From the NCBI RefSeq assembly GCF_000444875.1, contig NC_021985.1, positions 62,001 through 126,000 of the forward strand: DNA of 64,000 bases, written 5' to 3'. Both the position numbers and the translations under genes were made by a program. Position 1 is the stretch's first letter. Every line of letters begins with the position of its first letter. Source of the DNA: Streptomyces collinus Tu 365 (GTDB lineage Bacteria > Actinomycetota > Actinomycetes > Streptomycetales > Streptomycetaceae). The notes beneath the pieces were generated by a model that saw only the letters and a list, made by a program, of their open reading frames with translations, had not been told where the DNA came from and did not search any database. Shown one piece after another: positions 43,364-52,024 of the stretch.

Positions 43364-44781
43364 GCGAGGTCCCCCGCCGCTGGCGCAGCGTCCTTCCCCA
43401 CCTCAAGCAGCCACTGCCGGCCGACCGCACCCAGCACTCCGGCACCGACGGAGGCATCGTGCAGGCGAACCTGCCGATGGAACTCGTCCGCCAGAGCGTG
43501 CGGCCGCGCGAGTACTGGGACATCCCCGAGGAGGTCGCCGACGCCTACCGGCGTTTTCGCCCCACCCCGCTGTGGCGGGCCCGCGCCTTCGAGAAGGCGG
43601 TGGGCGCCCGGGTGCCGGTCTGGGTGAAGTACGAGGGCGGCAACATCTCCGGCAGCCACAAGCTCAACACCGCGCTCGCCCAGGCCTACTACTACCACCG
43701 GGCGGGCGTCGAAGAGCTGGTCACCGGCACCGGCGCCGGCCAGTGGGGCACCGCGCTGGCCGCCGCCTGCGCCCGCTTCGGCATGCGCTGCACCGTCTTC
43801 ATGGTCGGCACCAGCCTGGAACGCAAGCCCTACCGGGGCGTGTTGATGCGGATGCTCGGCGCGCGCGTCATCTCCAGCCCCAGCACCCTCACCGAGGTCG
43901 CCCGCTCCGGCCGGTCGGCGGGCAACAGCCTCTCGCTCGCGATCGGCGAGGCCGTCGAGTACGCCGCCCGCACCAACGGGGCGGCGTTCTGCATCGGCAG
44001 CGGTGAGACGTACAGCATCCTGCACCAGTCCGTGATCGGCCTGGAGGCCATCGACCAGCTCGCCGAGGAGGGGGGCGAGGTCGACGCCGTGGTCGGCTGC
44101 GTCGGAGCGGGCTCCAACTTCGGCGGCATCGCCCTGCCCTTTTACGCCGCGGCCGCCGCCGAGGGCACCGAAGCACCGGCACTGATCGCGGCGGAGTCCA
44201 GCACGACCCCCAAGCTCACCCGCGGCGTGTACGCCTACGACCGCACGGACGCCACCGGAACGTCCCCGCTGGAGGCCATGTACACCGTCGGCAGCGACTA
44301 CGGCATTCCCGACTCCCATTCCGCGGGCCTGCGTTACCACGGTGCCGCCAAACTCGTCTCCGCGATGCGGCACGCGGGACAGGTCCGTGCGACCGCCGTC
44401 GACCAGGTCGCCGCCCTCGCCGCGGGCCGTGCCTTCACCACGTCGGAGATGACGCTGCCCGCCCCCGAGTCCGGACACGCCCTGGCCGCCGCCGCCTTGG
44501 CGGCGGGCGACGGCGGCGGGGACGGTGACGCCCCCCGCGCCCGCACCGGAGTCCTGGTCTGCGTGAGCGGCCACGGCTACCTGGACCTCGGCGCCTACCA
44601 GCAGTTCCTCGAGGGCGAGTTGGCCGACCGCGCGCCCGACCCGGCGGCGATCGCCGATGCCGTCGCGGGCCTGGCCCGTATCGACGCGGCCGCGGACGCC
44701 GAGACGGCGCCCGGCCGGATCACGGTCGCGGCGGCCGGACGGCCGACGGGCGCACCCGCCGGTCTCGAGGAGGTGCGGTGA
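43360..44781 (+). CDS. TrpB-like PLP enzyme (tryptophan synthase beta-chain fold)
   Basis: 473 residues, ATGA overlap with ACP1. YEGGNISGSHKLNTALAQAY contains the PLP lysine (K101); GCVGAGSNFGG is the phosphate-binding loop; LTGTGAGQWGTALAAACARF-type sequence (VTGTGAGQWG) and GIPDSHSAGLRYHGA resemble the TrpB2 subgroup. No TrpA or other tryptophan genes are nearby. In this setting it more likely performs beta-replacement or beta-elimination on Ser, Thr or a carrier-bound amino acid than tryptophan synthesis. The C-terminus has an extra Ala-rich tail. Confidence 0.88.
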   Translation: MSEVPRRWRSVLPHLKQPLPADRTQHSGTDGGIVQANLPMELVRQSVRPREYWDIPEEVADAYRRFRPTPLWRARAFEKAVGARVPVWVKYEGGNISGSHKLNTALAQAYYYHRAGVEELVTGTGAGQWGTALAAACARFGMRCTVFMVGTSLERKPYRGVLMRMLGARVISSPSTLTEVARSGRSAGNSLSLAIGEAVEYAARTNGAAFCIGSGETYSILHQSVIGLEAIDQLAEEGGEVDAVVGCVGAGSNFGGIALPFYAAAAAEGTEAPALIAAESSTTPKLTRGVYAYDRTDATGTSPLEAMYTVGSDYGIPDSHSAGLRYHGAAKLVSAMRHAGQVRATAVDQVAALAAGRAFTTSEMTLPAPESGHALAAAALAAGDGGGDGDAPRARTGVLVCVSGHGYLDLGAYQQFLEGELADRAPDPAAIADAVAGLARIDAAADAETAPGRITVAAAGRPTGAPAGLEEVR

Positions 44782-45968
44782 GCGCCCCCGCCGTCCCGCG
44801 GACCGCCCCGCCGGCGGACCTGTGCGCCGACCTCCTGGACTGCCTCCAGGTCAACCTGGCCTGGCTGGCCCGCGCCGAGTACGGGGTCTCGCCGCTCGTC
44901 CTCGGCGCGCGCCTGGAGTTCGCGCCGCGCGACGCCGGCCCCGGCCGCCTGCCGACCGTCGATCCGGCCACCGGCACCCACCTGGAACGCAGTGCCGCTG
45001 CGCTCGGGCTGTCGCTCACCAAGGCGCGCACCCTCCCTCCCTGCGCCGCCGCCCTGCCGGCCGGCCCCGGCACCCTGTACGTGGTCGCCGACGCCTACCA
45101 CCTGCCCTGGGTGCCGTACCACGGCCACGCCCACATGGACCACAGCTTCCTGCTCGACAGGGACGCCGCCGGGCGGGCCGTGGTGCGCGACGGCTACCAC
45201 AACGACACCCCCTACGGTCCGGCCCGGCCCGGCATCTGGACCCTCACCGAGAAGGAACTCGCCCAGGCGCTGTGCGACGGCGCGCGCGTCCACCGCACGT
45301 CCCGCGCCGGGGCGCCGCAGGAGGCCACCGCGGTCGTGGCGGCCACGGCGGCGGCCGTCGAGTCGTACGTGCGCGCCTACCGCGAGCACCCCGACCGGCA
45401 AGAGGCCCTCGCCCGACTCACCCTGGAGACCTGGCTGCTGGCCCGGGCCCGGCGGCTGCACGCCGCACACCGGGCCGCCGCCGGCGACGTGGCACCGGCC
45501 GTCGCACAGCACCTGACGGCCTGGGGCAAACTGGCCGAGCACACCTTCCTGGCCCACCGCCGCGTCCAGCGCGGCCGGCCGGAACCCGCCGGCCCGCTGG
45601 AGAGGCTCGCCGAACTCCTGCACGCCGACTCCCAGGTGTTCACCGCGCCGTACCCGGTGCGCGAGGCCGCCCCGGCCACCGGCGACGTCGCCAGGGCGGC
45701 CACCGGCCTGCCGGACACGGACGCGGTGCGCAGGGCCGTCGCCGAAGAAGCCGCCGCCGTGCTGCGCGTGCCCGCCGCCGAGCTGCTGGCGGGCCGCCCG
45801 CTGACCGGGATACCGGGCTTCGGCTCCTTCCGGATGGTCGACATCGTCGAGCGGATCGAGCAACGGCTGGGCATCGAGTTCGACGCCGACGATCTCGTCC
45901 CCGAACACCTCCACGACCTCGACGGCCTGTGCCGCATCACCGCCCGCGCCCACCGGGAGACGCCGTGA
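44778..45968 (+). CDS. BtrH-like acyltransferase domain fused to a carrier protein domain
   Basis: 396 residues, GTG start in a GTGA overlap with GAGGAGG upstream. Residues ~1-290 resemble the BtrH N-terminal family: LDCLQVNLAWLARAEYGVS, LYVVADAYHLPWVPYHGHAH-MDHSFLL, VVRDGYHNDTPYGPARPGIW. Residues ~315-396 are an acyl-carrier-like domain: EEAAAVLRVPAAELLAGRPL, GFGSFRMVDIVERIEQRLGI, with Ser of G-S-F as the probable pantetheine site. BtrH moves the AHBA chain from its carrier protein onto the aminoglycoside in butirosin synthesis. A BtrH-carrier fusion suggests an acyl shuttle between carriers. Confidence 0.75.
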   Translation: MSAPAVPRTAPPADLCADLLDCLQVNLAWLARAEYGVSPLVLGARLEFAPRDAGPGRLPTVDPATGTHLERSAAALGLSLTKARTLPPCAAALPAGPGTLYVVADAYHLPWVPYHGHAHMDHSFLLDRDAAGRAVVRDGYHNDTPYGPARPGIWTLTEKELAQALCDGARVHRTSRAGAPQEATAVVAATAAAVESYVRAYREHPDRQEALARLTLETWLLARARRLHAAHRAAAGDVAPAVAQHLTAWGKLAEHTFLAHRRVQRGRPEPAGPLERLAELLHADSQVFTAPYPVREAAPATGDVARAATGLPDTDAVRRAVAEEAAAVLRVPAAELLAGRPLTGIPGFGSFRMVDIVERIEQRLGIEFDADDLVPEHLHDLDGLCRITARAHRETP

Positions 45969-47467
45969 AGCTGCTGCACGATCTGATCGACACCGCGGCG
46001 CGCCGCGCGCCGCACGCGCCCGCCGTCACCACCTCGCACGACGGCCTGACCCACGGTGAACTCGCCGTCGCCAGCCGGGCGGCCGCCCACTGGCTGCGCG
46101 GCCTCGGGGCCCGCCGCGGGGAACGCGTCGTGGTGGTGGCCCCCTCCACCGTCGAGGTCGCCGTCCTCGTCTATGCCGCCTCCCGGATCGGCGCCCCCTT
46201 CGCTCTGCTGCACGAACAGACCCGCGGGCGGGCCCTGGCTCACGTCCTGGACGACGCCGAACCCGTCCTCCTGCTCGCCGACGACGAGGACGCCCGGCGC
46301 CTGGCCGCCGAGCGGGGCATCACCGCCGCCCGCCTCTCGGACGTCCCGCGCGGCCCGGAGTCGACGCCCGGCCGGTCCGGGCCGGCCGCCGGCGAGCGGG
46401 GCGGCGACGCTCCGCTCCCGGTCGACCCGGTCTGCCTGATCTACACCTCCGGCACCACGGCAGCCCCGAAAGCCGTGGTCAGCACCCACCAGCAGGCGCT
46501 GTTCGCCGTCCACGCCATCCAGGGCGAACTGCGCTACCGCCCCGACGACGTGGTCTACAGCCCCCTTCCCCTCTCCTTCGACTACGGCCTCTACCAGGTG
46601 TTCCTCGGCGCCCTGAGCGGGGCCGCGGTACGGCTCGGGCTGCCCGCCGAGGTCGGGGCCACCCTGCTGCGCAACATCGAGGCCGCGCGCGCCACCGTCC
46701 TGGCCTCCGTGCCCGCCGTCGCCGAGACCCTGGCCAAGCTGGTGCGCCGCTCGCCCGGCCACGGCCTGCGGCTGCGGCTGCTCACCAACACCGGCGCCGC
46801 GATGCCCCCGCAGCCCCTCGCCGTGCTGCGGGCCGCCGTCCCGGGGCTGCGGGTGCAGCTCATGTTCGGGCTCACCGAGTGCAAACGCGCCGCCATCAAC
46901 CCGCCGGACGCGGACCTGGAGCACCCCGGCAGCTGCGGCCGGGCCCTGCCCGGGACCGAGATCTACGCGGCCGGCCCGGACGGGGAGCGGCTGCCCGCGG
47001 GCGAGACGGGCGAACTGGTGGTGCGCGGGCCGCACGTCATGGCCGGCTACTGGCGCCGCCCCGAGCTGACCGCCCAGCGGTTCCCGCGCCGCGAGGGGCT
47101 CTTCCCCGAGCTGCGCACCGGCGATCACGGATGGCTCGACGAACACGGTTTCGTCCACTTCGCCGGCCGCCGCGACGACATCTACAAGGAGCGCGGATTC
47201 AGGGTCAGCGCCACCGAGGTGGAGGCCGCCGCCCGGCGCGTGGACGGCGTCGAACAGGCCGCCGTCCTGCCGCCGGCCGACGGCGCGCCCGCGGTCCTGG
47301 TGGTGGTCGGCGACCGCGGCCCCGCGGACGTCCTGGACGCCATGCGCGAGGAGATCGAGGAGTTCAAGGTGCCCGGCCGCTGCGTGCCGCTGCCCGCCCT
47401 GCCCCTGACCCGCAACGGCAAGGTCGACCGCAAGACCCTCGCCCAGGAGGTGGCCAGCCTTGTCTGA
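45965..47467 (+). CDS. AMP-forming acyl/aminoacyl ligase
   Basis: 500 residues, GTG start in a GTGA overlap. Signature motifs: LIYTSGTTAAPKAV (phosphate loop), MFGLTECKRA, RTGDHGWLDEHGFVHF, GRRDDIYKERGFRVSATEVE and PLTRNGKVDRKTL with the catalytic Lys. The sequence is nearer acyl/aryl-acid ligases than NRPS adenylation domains. It would adenylate a carboxylic or amino acid and load it on one of the discrete carrier proteins. It is followed by the PLP decarboxylase (8-base overlap). Confidence 0.88.
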   Translation: MKLLHDLIDTAARRAPHAPAVTTSHDGLTHGELAVASRAAAHWLRGLGARRGERVVVVAPSTVEVAVLVYAASRIGAPFALLHEQTRGRALAHVLDDAEPVLLLADDEDARRLAAERGITAARLSDVPRGPESTPGRSGPAAGERGGDAPLPVDPVCLIYTSGTTAAPKAVVSTHQQALFAVHAIQGELRYRPDDVVYSPLPLSFDYGLYQVFLGALSGAAVRLGLPAEVGATLLRNIEAARATVLASVPAVAETLAKLVRRSPGHGLRLRLLTNTGAAMPPQPLAVLRAAVPGLRVQLMFGLTECKRAAINPPDADLEHPGSCGRALPGTEIYAAGPDGERLPAGETGELVVRGPHVMAGYWRRPELTAQRFPRREGLFPELRTGDHGWLDEHGFVHFAGRRDDIYKERGFRVSATEVEAAARRVDGVEQAAVLPPADGAPAVLVVVGDRGPADVLDAMREEIEEFKVPGRCVPLPALPLTRNGKVDRKTLAQEVASLV

Positions 47468-48764
47468 CCCGACCACCGCCGTCCTGGCGGACACCGCCCG
47501 GCCCGGCGCCGTGGCCGCCCCCGGCCTCCTGACCGCGGCGGTCGGCGCCGCGCTGGAGGCGGGCGCCGAGACCCCGTGCTACGTGTACGACCTCGCGCGC
47601 GTCCGGGAGAACGCCGCCCGGCTGCGCGGGGCCCTGCCCGAGCCGGGCGACCTCTACTACTCCCTCAAGGCCAACTCCCACCCCGGCGTCCTGCGCACCC
47701 TCAGGCAGGCCGGGACCCTGCCCGAAGTGTGCTCCCCCGGCGAACTCGACGCCGCGCTCGACGCCGGCTGGGACGCCGGGCAGGTCCTGTACACCGGGCC
47801 CGGCAAACGCGACCAGGACATCGAGCGGGCGCTGGAGAAGGGGGTCCGCGAGTTCTGCGCCGACTCCCCCACCGGCCTCGACCAGCTGGACCGGCTCGCC
47901 GGCCGGGCGGGGGTGCGGACACGGACGCTGCTGCGCGTCAACGACGACCGTCCCGCCGCCGGGCAGGGCCTGGCCATGACCGGGGTCGCCTCCCAGTTCG
48001 GCGCCGACACACGGTGGATCGCCGAGGAACCGGAGCGCTTCGGGGACCGGCCCCACGCCGAGGTCACCGGCCTGCACCTCTACATGGGCACCAACCTCAC
48101 CCACGTACCCGACCTGCTGGCGCAGTTCCGGCAGTCCCTCACCACGGCCGGCCGGCTGCGCGCCGTCCTGGCCCCGCACACCGCGCGGCTGGACACCACC
48201 CTCGACCTGGGCGGCGGCTTCGGCGCCCCCTTCGCCAAGGAGGGTGAGGCCACCGACCTGACCGGCCTGCGCGAAGGGCTCGCCGAACTCCTCGACGCCG
48301 GCGCACCCGGCTGGCGTGACGGCACCCCCCGCCCGGCATACGAGTCCGGCCGTCACCTGGTGGGCGACGCCGGCACGCTGCTCACCCGGGTCCTCGACGT
48401 GAAACGGTCGCACGGCCGGGACGTCGCCGTCCTGGAGTCCGGCATCAACCACCTCGGCGGCATGGCCGGCCTGCGCCGCCTGCCACCGCTCAACCCGACC
48501 CTGGTCACCGGCGCGGCAGGACGCGGCGAACCGCGGCCCACCCTGGTCACCGGCCCCCTGTGCACCCCGCTGGACACCTGGGCGCGCCAGGCGCCGCTGC
48601 CCGCGCTGCGCCCCGGCGACCTGCTCGCCGTCCCCAATGTCGGCGCCTACGGGCTGTCCGCCAGCCTGCTCGCCTTCCTGGGCCATCCCGCCCCGCTCGA
48701 AGTCGCCGTCGACGGCGACGCCGCACCGCACCTGACCCGTCTCACCCTCACCCGGAAGGGCTGA
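47460..48764 (+). CDS. PLP decarboxylase, ornithine/diaminopimelate (BtrK-like) fold
   Basis: 434 residues from a TTG at 47460, supported by AGGAGGTGG eight bases upstream. DLYYSLKANSHPGVLR holds the PLP lysine (K70); DLGGGFGAPF the phosphate loop; GPLCTPLDTW the catalytic Cys; VPNVGAYGLSASLLAFLGHP the C-terminal Tyr region. The fold-type III group includes DAP/ornithine decarboxylases and BtrK, which decarboxylates gamma-glutamyl-carrier protein in butirosin synthesis. Beside two carrier proteins and BtrH-like genes, a carrier-bound substrate is the likelier choice here than free diaminopimelate. Confidence 0.88.
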   Translation: MSDPTTAVLADTARPGAVAAPGLLTAAVGAALEAGAETPCYVYDLARVRENAARLRGALPEPGDLYYSLKANSHPGVLRTLRQAGTLPEVCSPGELDAALDAGWDAGQVLYTGPGKRDQDIERALEKGVREFCADSPTGLDQLDRLAGRAGVRTRTLLRVNDDRPAAGQGLAMTGVASQFGADTRWIAEEPERFGDRPHAEVTGLHLYMGTNLTHVPDLLAQFRQSLTTAGRLRAVLAPHTARLDTTLDLGGGFGAPFAKEGEATDLTGLREGLAELLDAGAPGWRDGTPRPAYESGRHLVGDAGTLLTRVLDVKRSHGRDVAVLESGINHLGGMAGLRRLPPLNPTLVTGAAGRGEPRPTLVTGPLCTPLDTWARQAPLPALRPGDLLAVPNVGAYGLSASLLAFLGHPAPLEVAVDGDAAPHLTRLTLTRKG

Positions 48765-48770
48765 ACCGCC

Positions 48771-49019
48771 ATGGACGCCATGTTCCAGAACGTGCTCCGC
48801 GACCACCTGCCCCGCCTGCTGCAGCAGCCGCTCACCGACGACACCCGGCTGCGCGATGCGGGACTGGACTCCATGAAGTCGGTCGACCTGCTGTTCGCCA
48901 TCGAGGACGAGCTGGGCGTCTCGCTGCCCGACGACGACCTCAACGAGGAGACCTTCGCGACCGCCGGCTCGCTGTGGCGGGCCGTGGACGCCGCGCGCAC
49001 CGCCGAGGCGGTCGCGTGA
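48771..49019 (+). CDS. Acyl/peptidyl carrier protein (ACP2)
   Basis: 82 residues. FQNVLRDHLPRLLQQPLTDD, then LRDAGLDSMKSVDLLFAIED-ELGVSLPD: the phosphopantetheine Ser is S34 in L-D-S-M-K. It is the closest to a standard acyl carrier in the cluster. It starts six bases after the decarboxylase gene and overlaps the first dehydrogenase by four bases (GTGA). Confidence 0.9.
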   Translation: MDAMFQNVLRDHLPRLLQQPLTDDTRLRDAGLDSMKSVDLLFAIEDELGVSLPDDDLNEETFATAGSLWRAVDAARTAEAVA

Positions 49020-50224
49020 GCACCGCCCCCACCGCGCCCGCCCCGGTCACCGGCGCGGCCGGCCGGGGCCGGGCCCCCCTCGTCCTCGCGCCCCTGGTCG
49101 AGGAGGCGGCCGAGGTCACCGCGGCCCACGCGCGGCGCACCGACACCGAAGCCGTGTTCCCCCTCGAGGCGCTCGACTCACTGCGCCGCACCCGGCTGCT
49201 CGGCCTGCTCGTGCCGAGCGCCGACGGCGGACTCGGCGGCCGGCTGGGCGACATGCTCACCGCCACCCGGCGCCTGGGCCGCGAGGACATGTCGCTCGCC
49301 ATGGTCTTCGCGATGCACTGCCAGCAGGTGGCCGCCCTGGCCCAGCACGCGAACGGCACGCTGCGCGGGGAACTCCTGCCCCGGATCGGGGCGGGCGAGG
49401 TGTATCTGGCGTCGGTCACCACCGAAGCCGGCAAGGGCGGTGCGCTCCTCAGCGCCACCGCGCCCCTCCAACAGCGCGAGGGCGACCTGCTCCTCGACCG
49501 CTTCGCGCCGATCGTCACCGGCGGTGCCCACGCGGACGGCTTCCTCGTCACCATGCGCAGCCCCCACTCCGACAGCGAGCACGACGTCTCGCTGGTGTAC
49601 GCCGACCGCAGCCAGCTCGAGGTGGCCTGTGCCGGCGGCTGGGACCCGCACGGCATGCGGGCCAGCCACAGCGGCGCGCTCCACCTGCGCGGCAGCGTTC
49701 CCGGCCACCAGGTCGTCGGGGAGCACGGCCGTTTCCGTGACATCGTCACGCACACCTTCGGCCCGCTCGCCCACCTCGGCTGGAGCGCCGCCTGGCTGGG
49801 CACGGCCGAGGGCGCACTGGCCCGCACCGTCGCCATGCTGCGCTCCGGCCGCACCCGCGGCGGCGCCCTGCTCGACTCCGAGCTGCTGCTCACCCGGCTC
49901 GCCCGGGTACGCCACCGTCTGGAGGCCGTCGCCGCGCTGCTGGCCCGCACCCTGGACGCGGTCCTGCACGAGGACGTCTCCCGGCCCCGCGTGCAGCTCC
50001 TGGTCAACGGTCTGAAGGTGACCGCCTCCGAGCAGTGCCACGCGGCGGTGCAGGAACTGGTGGACGCGGTCGGGCTGCGCCACGGCTACCTGCGGGACTC
50101 ACCCCTCGCGCTGGAGCGCGCCCTGCGGGATCTGCGCTCGGCGAGCCTGAACTTCAGCAACGACCGGCTGCTGCTGGCCGACGGCAGGCTCACCCTCCTG
50201 GATCCGGAGGTGCGTCTTGCCTGA
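49016..50224 (+). CDS. Acyl-CoA dehydrogenase-like flavoenzyme 1
   Basis: 402 residues, GTG start in the overlap. LLGLLVPSADGGLGGRLGDM, DMSLAMVFAMHCQQVAALAQ, YLASVTTEAGKGGALLSATA, DGFLVTMRSP and an all-helical C-terminal half (LGWSAAWLGTAEGALARTVA) follow the acyl-CoA dehydrogenase plan. Members in biosynthetic clusters desaturate carrier-bound acyl or aminoacyl groups, or act as flavin-dependent N- or C-hydroxylases with a partner reductase. A flavin reductase closes this operon, so hydroxylation is a real option. The catalytic base cannot be placed with certainty. Confidence 0.85.
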   Translation: MSTAPTAPAPVTGAAGRGRAPLVLAPLVEEAAEVTAAHARRTDTEAVFPLEALDSLRRTRLLGLLVPSADGGLGGRLGDMLTATRRLGREDMSLAMVFAMHCQQVAALAQHANGTLRGELLPRIGAGEVYLASVTTEAGKGGALLSATAPLQQREGDLLLDRFAPIVTGGAHADGFLVTMRSPHSDSEHDVSLVYADRSQLEVACAGGWDPHGMRASHSGALHLRGSVPGHQVVGEHGRFRDIVTHTFGPLAHLGWSAAWLGTAEGALARTVAMLRSGRTRGGALLDSELLLTRLARVRHRLEAVAALLARTLDAVLHEDVSRPRVQLLVNGLKVTASEQCHAAVQELVDAVGLRHGYLRDSPLALERALRDLRSASLNFSNDRLLLADGRLTLLDPEVRLA

Positions 50225-51332
50225 CCTCGCAGAGCTCCTGGAGCGCGGCGGTCCCGGGCCGGTAGCGGATTCCGGGCCGGCCGGCGGATCCGGCCGGCGG
50301 TTGTGGGCACGGCTGGGTGCGGCGGGCGCTCTGCGCGACATCTACCGGGAGGGGCTGCCCGAGCGCGGGGTGATCCCCGACCGGCTCGGCGATCTGATCG
50401 TGCGCGCCGAGGCGCAGGAGGACGCCGGAGCCCTGCTGTCGGTCTGCGTCCAGGCCGCTACCGTGCTGCCGCTGCTGGCGGAGGCGGGCCGGCGCGGGCC
50501 GGCCGCGGCGGACGTCGCCCGGCGGATGCTCGAGGGCCGGTGTGTGGTGGCCCTGGCCGCCACCGACAGCGGCCCCGGCTCGGACCTCACCGCGCTGACG
50601 ACACACGTCGAGGAGACAGACGCCGGCACCGTGCTGCGCGGCAGCAAACGCTGGATCACCAACGCGGTCCACGCCGACCTGCTGCTCGTCCTGGCCCGCC
50701 GTCGTCCCGGCCCCCACTTCACGCATTTCACCTGGTACCTCGTGCCCGCCGACGACCCGCGGGTACGCGTCGAGGCGGCGGAGGGCCCCTACTTCACCGG
50801 GTCCGGCACCGGGCACATCCACCTCGACGGCGTCCCGGTACTCGCCGGCGAGCCGGTCGGCGGCGCGGGGCGCGGACTGGCCCTGTTCGCCCGGCACATC
50901 GCGGTGGAACGCCTCGCCGGCGGTCTGTGGGCGGCCGCGGTCTGCCGCCGGGCGCTCGCCGACACCCGGGACCGGCTGGCGCGGCGCGGCTTGTGGGAAC
51001 AGCCCGCGATCCGCCAGCGGCTCGCCGGCGCCCTGGTCCGCACCCGGCAACTGCAGGCGCTGGTGCAGGTGTCGGGGGCCGCTGTGGCCGCCGAGCACGA
51101 CCACACCGGTGCGGCGCTGGTGAAGGCGGCGGCCGGGGAGACGGCCGACCACGTCCTCGGCGTGTGCGCGCACCTGTGCGGTGCGGACGGCTTCGCCGCC
51201 GCGGGCATGCAGCACCGGCGCGCGCAGGCCGCGCTGTTCGGGATCGCCGGCGGCAGCACCGAGACCGTCCTGGGCTCCGTCGCCGACCAGGCGCAGGCGC
51301 TGCTGGCCCGGCCCGGCGGGGCGGCGTGGTGA
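50217..51332 (+). CDS. Acyl-CoA dehydrogenase-like flavoenzyme 2
   Basis: 371 residues from a TTG at 50217 with GGAGGTG upstream, overlapping the previous gene by eight bases. CVVALAATDSGPGSDLTALT, LRGSKRWITNAVHADLLLVL, GAGRGLALFARHIAVERLAG and a four-helix C-terminal bundle (TRQLQALVQVSGAAVAAEHD, AQAALFGIAGGSTETVLG) are those of the family. RGSKRWITNA is the typical substrate/FAD strand. Two adjacent members may act in sequence or as a heteromer on the same carrier-bound substrate. Confidence 0.87.
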   Translation: MPDLAELLERGGPGPVADSGPAGGSGRRLWARLGAAGALRDIYREGLPERGVIPDRLGDLIVRAEAQEDAGALLSVCVQAATVLPLLAEAGRRGPAAADVARRMLEGRCVVALAATDSGPGSDLTALTTHVEETDAGTVLRGSKRWITNAVHADLLLVLARRRPGPHFTHFTWYLVPADDPRVRVEAAEGPYFTGSGTGHIHLDGVPVLAGEPVGGAGRGLALFARHIAVERLAGGLWAAAVCRRALADTRDRLARRGLWEQPAIRQRLAGALVRTRQLQALVQVSGAAVAAEHDHTGAALVKAAAGETADHVLGVCAHLCGADGFAAAGMQHRRAQAALFGIAGGSTETVLGSVADQAQALLARPGGAAW

Positions 51333-52024
51333 GCGCCGCCCCGGCCCCGGCGCGCCCGGGCCCGCCCGGCCGGCCGGCCGGTGACGTCACCGTCGAGGCG
51401 GCGCCCGGTGTGTGGGTGGCCTGGGCGCGTACGGCCGCGGTGAGCGAGCACCCCGCCGACCTGGCGGACGTGCGCGGCCGGCCCCGGTGGCGGCGGCGCC
51501 AGTCCCTCGCCGCCCGGGGACTGCTGCGTGCTCTGCTCGCCGAGGTGTGTCCCGGGACCGAGGGCGTCGCGCTGAGCGCCGACGTCCGCGGCCGGCCCGC
51601 GCTGCAGGGGCTGCCCGCTCTGGGCGTCAGCCTCTCCCACGACGGCCCGTCCGGCACCTCCGGCGACTTGGGCGGTGACCTGGTGGCCGCGGCCGTGGCC
51701 CCCGGCCGGCGTGTGGGCGTGGACGTGCAGTTGCCGCCCGGCCCGGATGTGCCGGCCGGCCTGGTCCGCCGGTGTCTGCGCGAACGCGCCGGCGAGCTGT
51801 CCTCGCTGCCGGCCGGGCGCCGCGCCCTGGAGTTCGCCTGGGTGTGGACGGTGCAGGAGGCCTGTGTGAAGGCCGACGGCACCGGTATCGCCGGCCGCCC
51901 GTGGTCCCTCGACATCCCGGTGCGGCCCGGCACCGGCACCCTGGGCGATCTCACCTGGATCGCCCTGCGTCACCTCAGCGTCCATCCCGTGAGTTGCGCC
52001 TTTGGAGATCTCCGTGCCCGCTGA
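51329..52024 (+). CDS. 4'-phosphopantetheinyl transferase
   Basis: 231 residues, GTG start in a GTGA overlap. GVSLSHDGPSG, then RRVGVDVQLPPG (~129) and FAWVWTVQEACVKADGTGIA (~174) are the Sfp-type motifs (S-H, G-V-D, W-x3-E-x3-K) that bind Mg and CoA. It would activate the carrier proteins ACP1, ACP2 and the BtrH-fused domain by transferring phosphopantetheine. A dedicated transferase inside the operon supports the view that the carriers are divergent from primary metabolism. It overlaps the next gene by 11 bases. Confidence 0.88.
   Translation: MSAAPAPARPGPPGRPAGDVTVEAAPGVWVAWARTAAVSEHPADLADVRGRPRWRRRQSLAARGLLRALLAEVCPGTEGVALSADVRGRPALQGLPALGVSLSHDGPSGTSGDLGGDLVAAAVAPGRRVGVDVQLPPGPDVPAGLVRRCLRERAGELSSLPAGRRALEFAWVWTVQEACVKADGTGIAGRPWSLDIPVRPGTGTLGDLTWIALRHLSVHPVSCAFGDLRAR

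Noticed and set aside
44657..45964. Plus-strand frame upstream of and in frame with the AMP ligase
   Set aside because: It is the third frame of the BtrH-fusion gene, rich in Arg and Pro. The GTG at 45965 with its 4-base overlap is the better start.
45377..47494. Minus-strand open frame of about 700 codons
   Set aside because: Complement of the BtrH fusion and AMP ligase genes. Low-complexity Gly/Val/Gln sequence.
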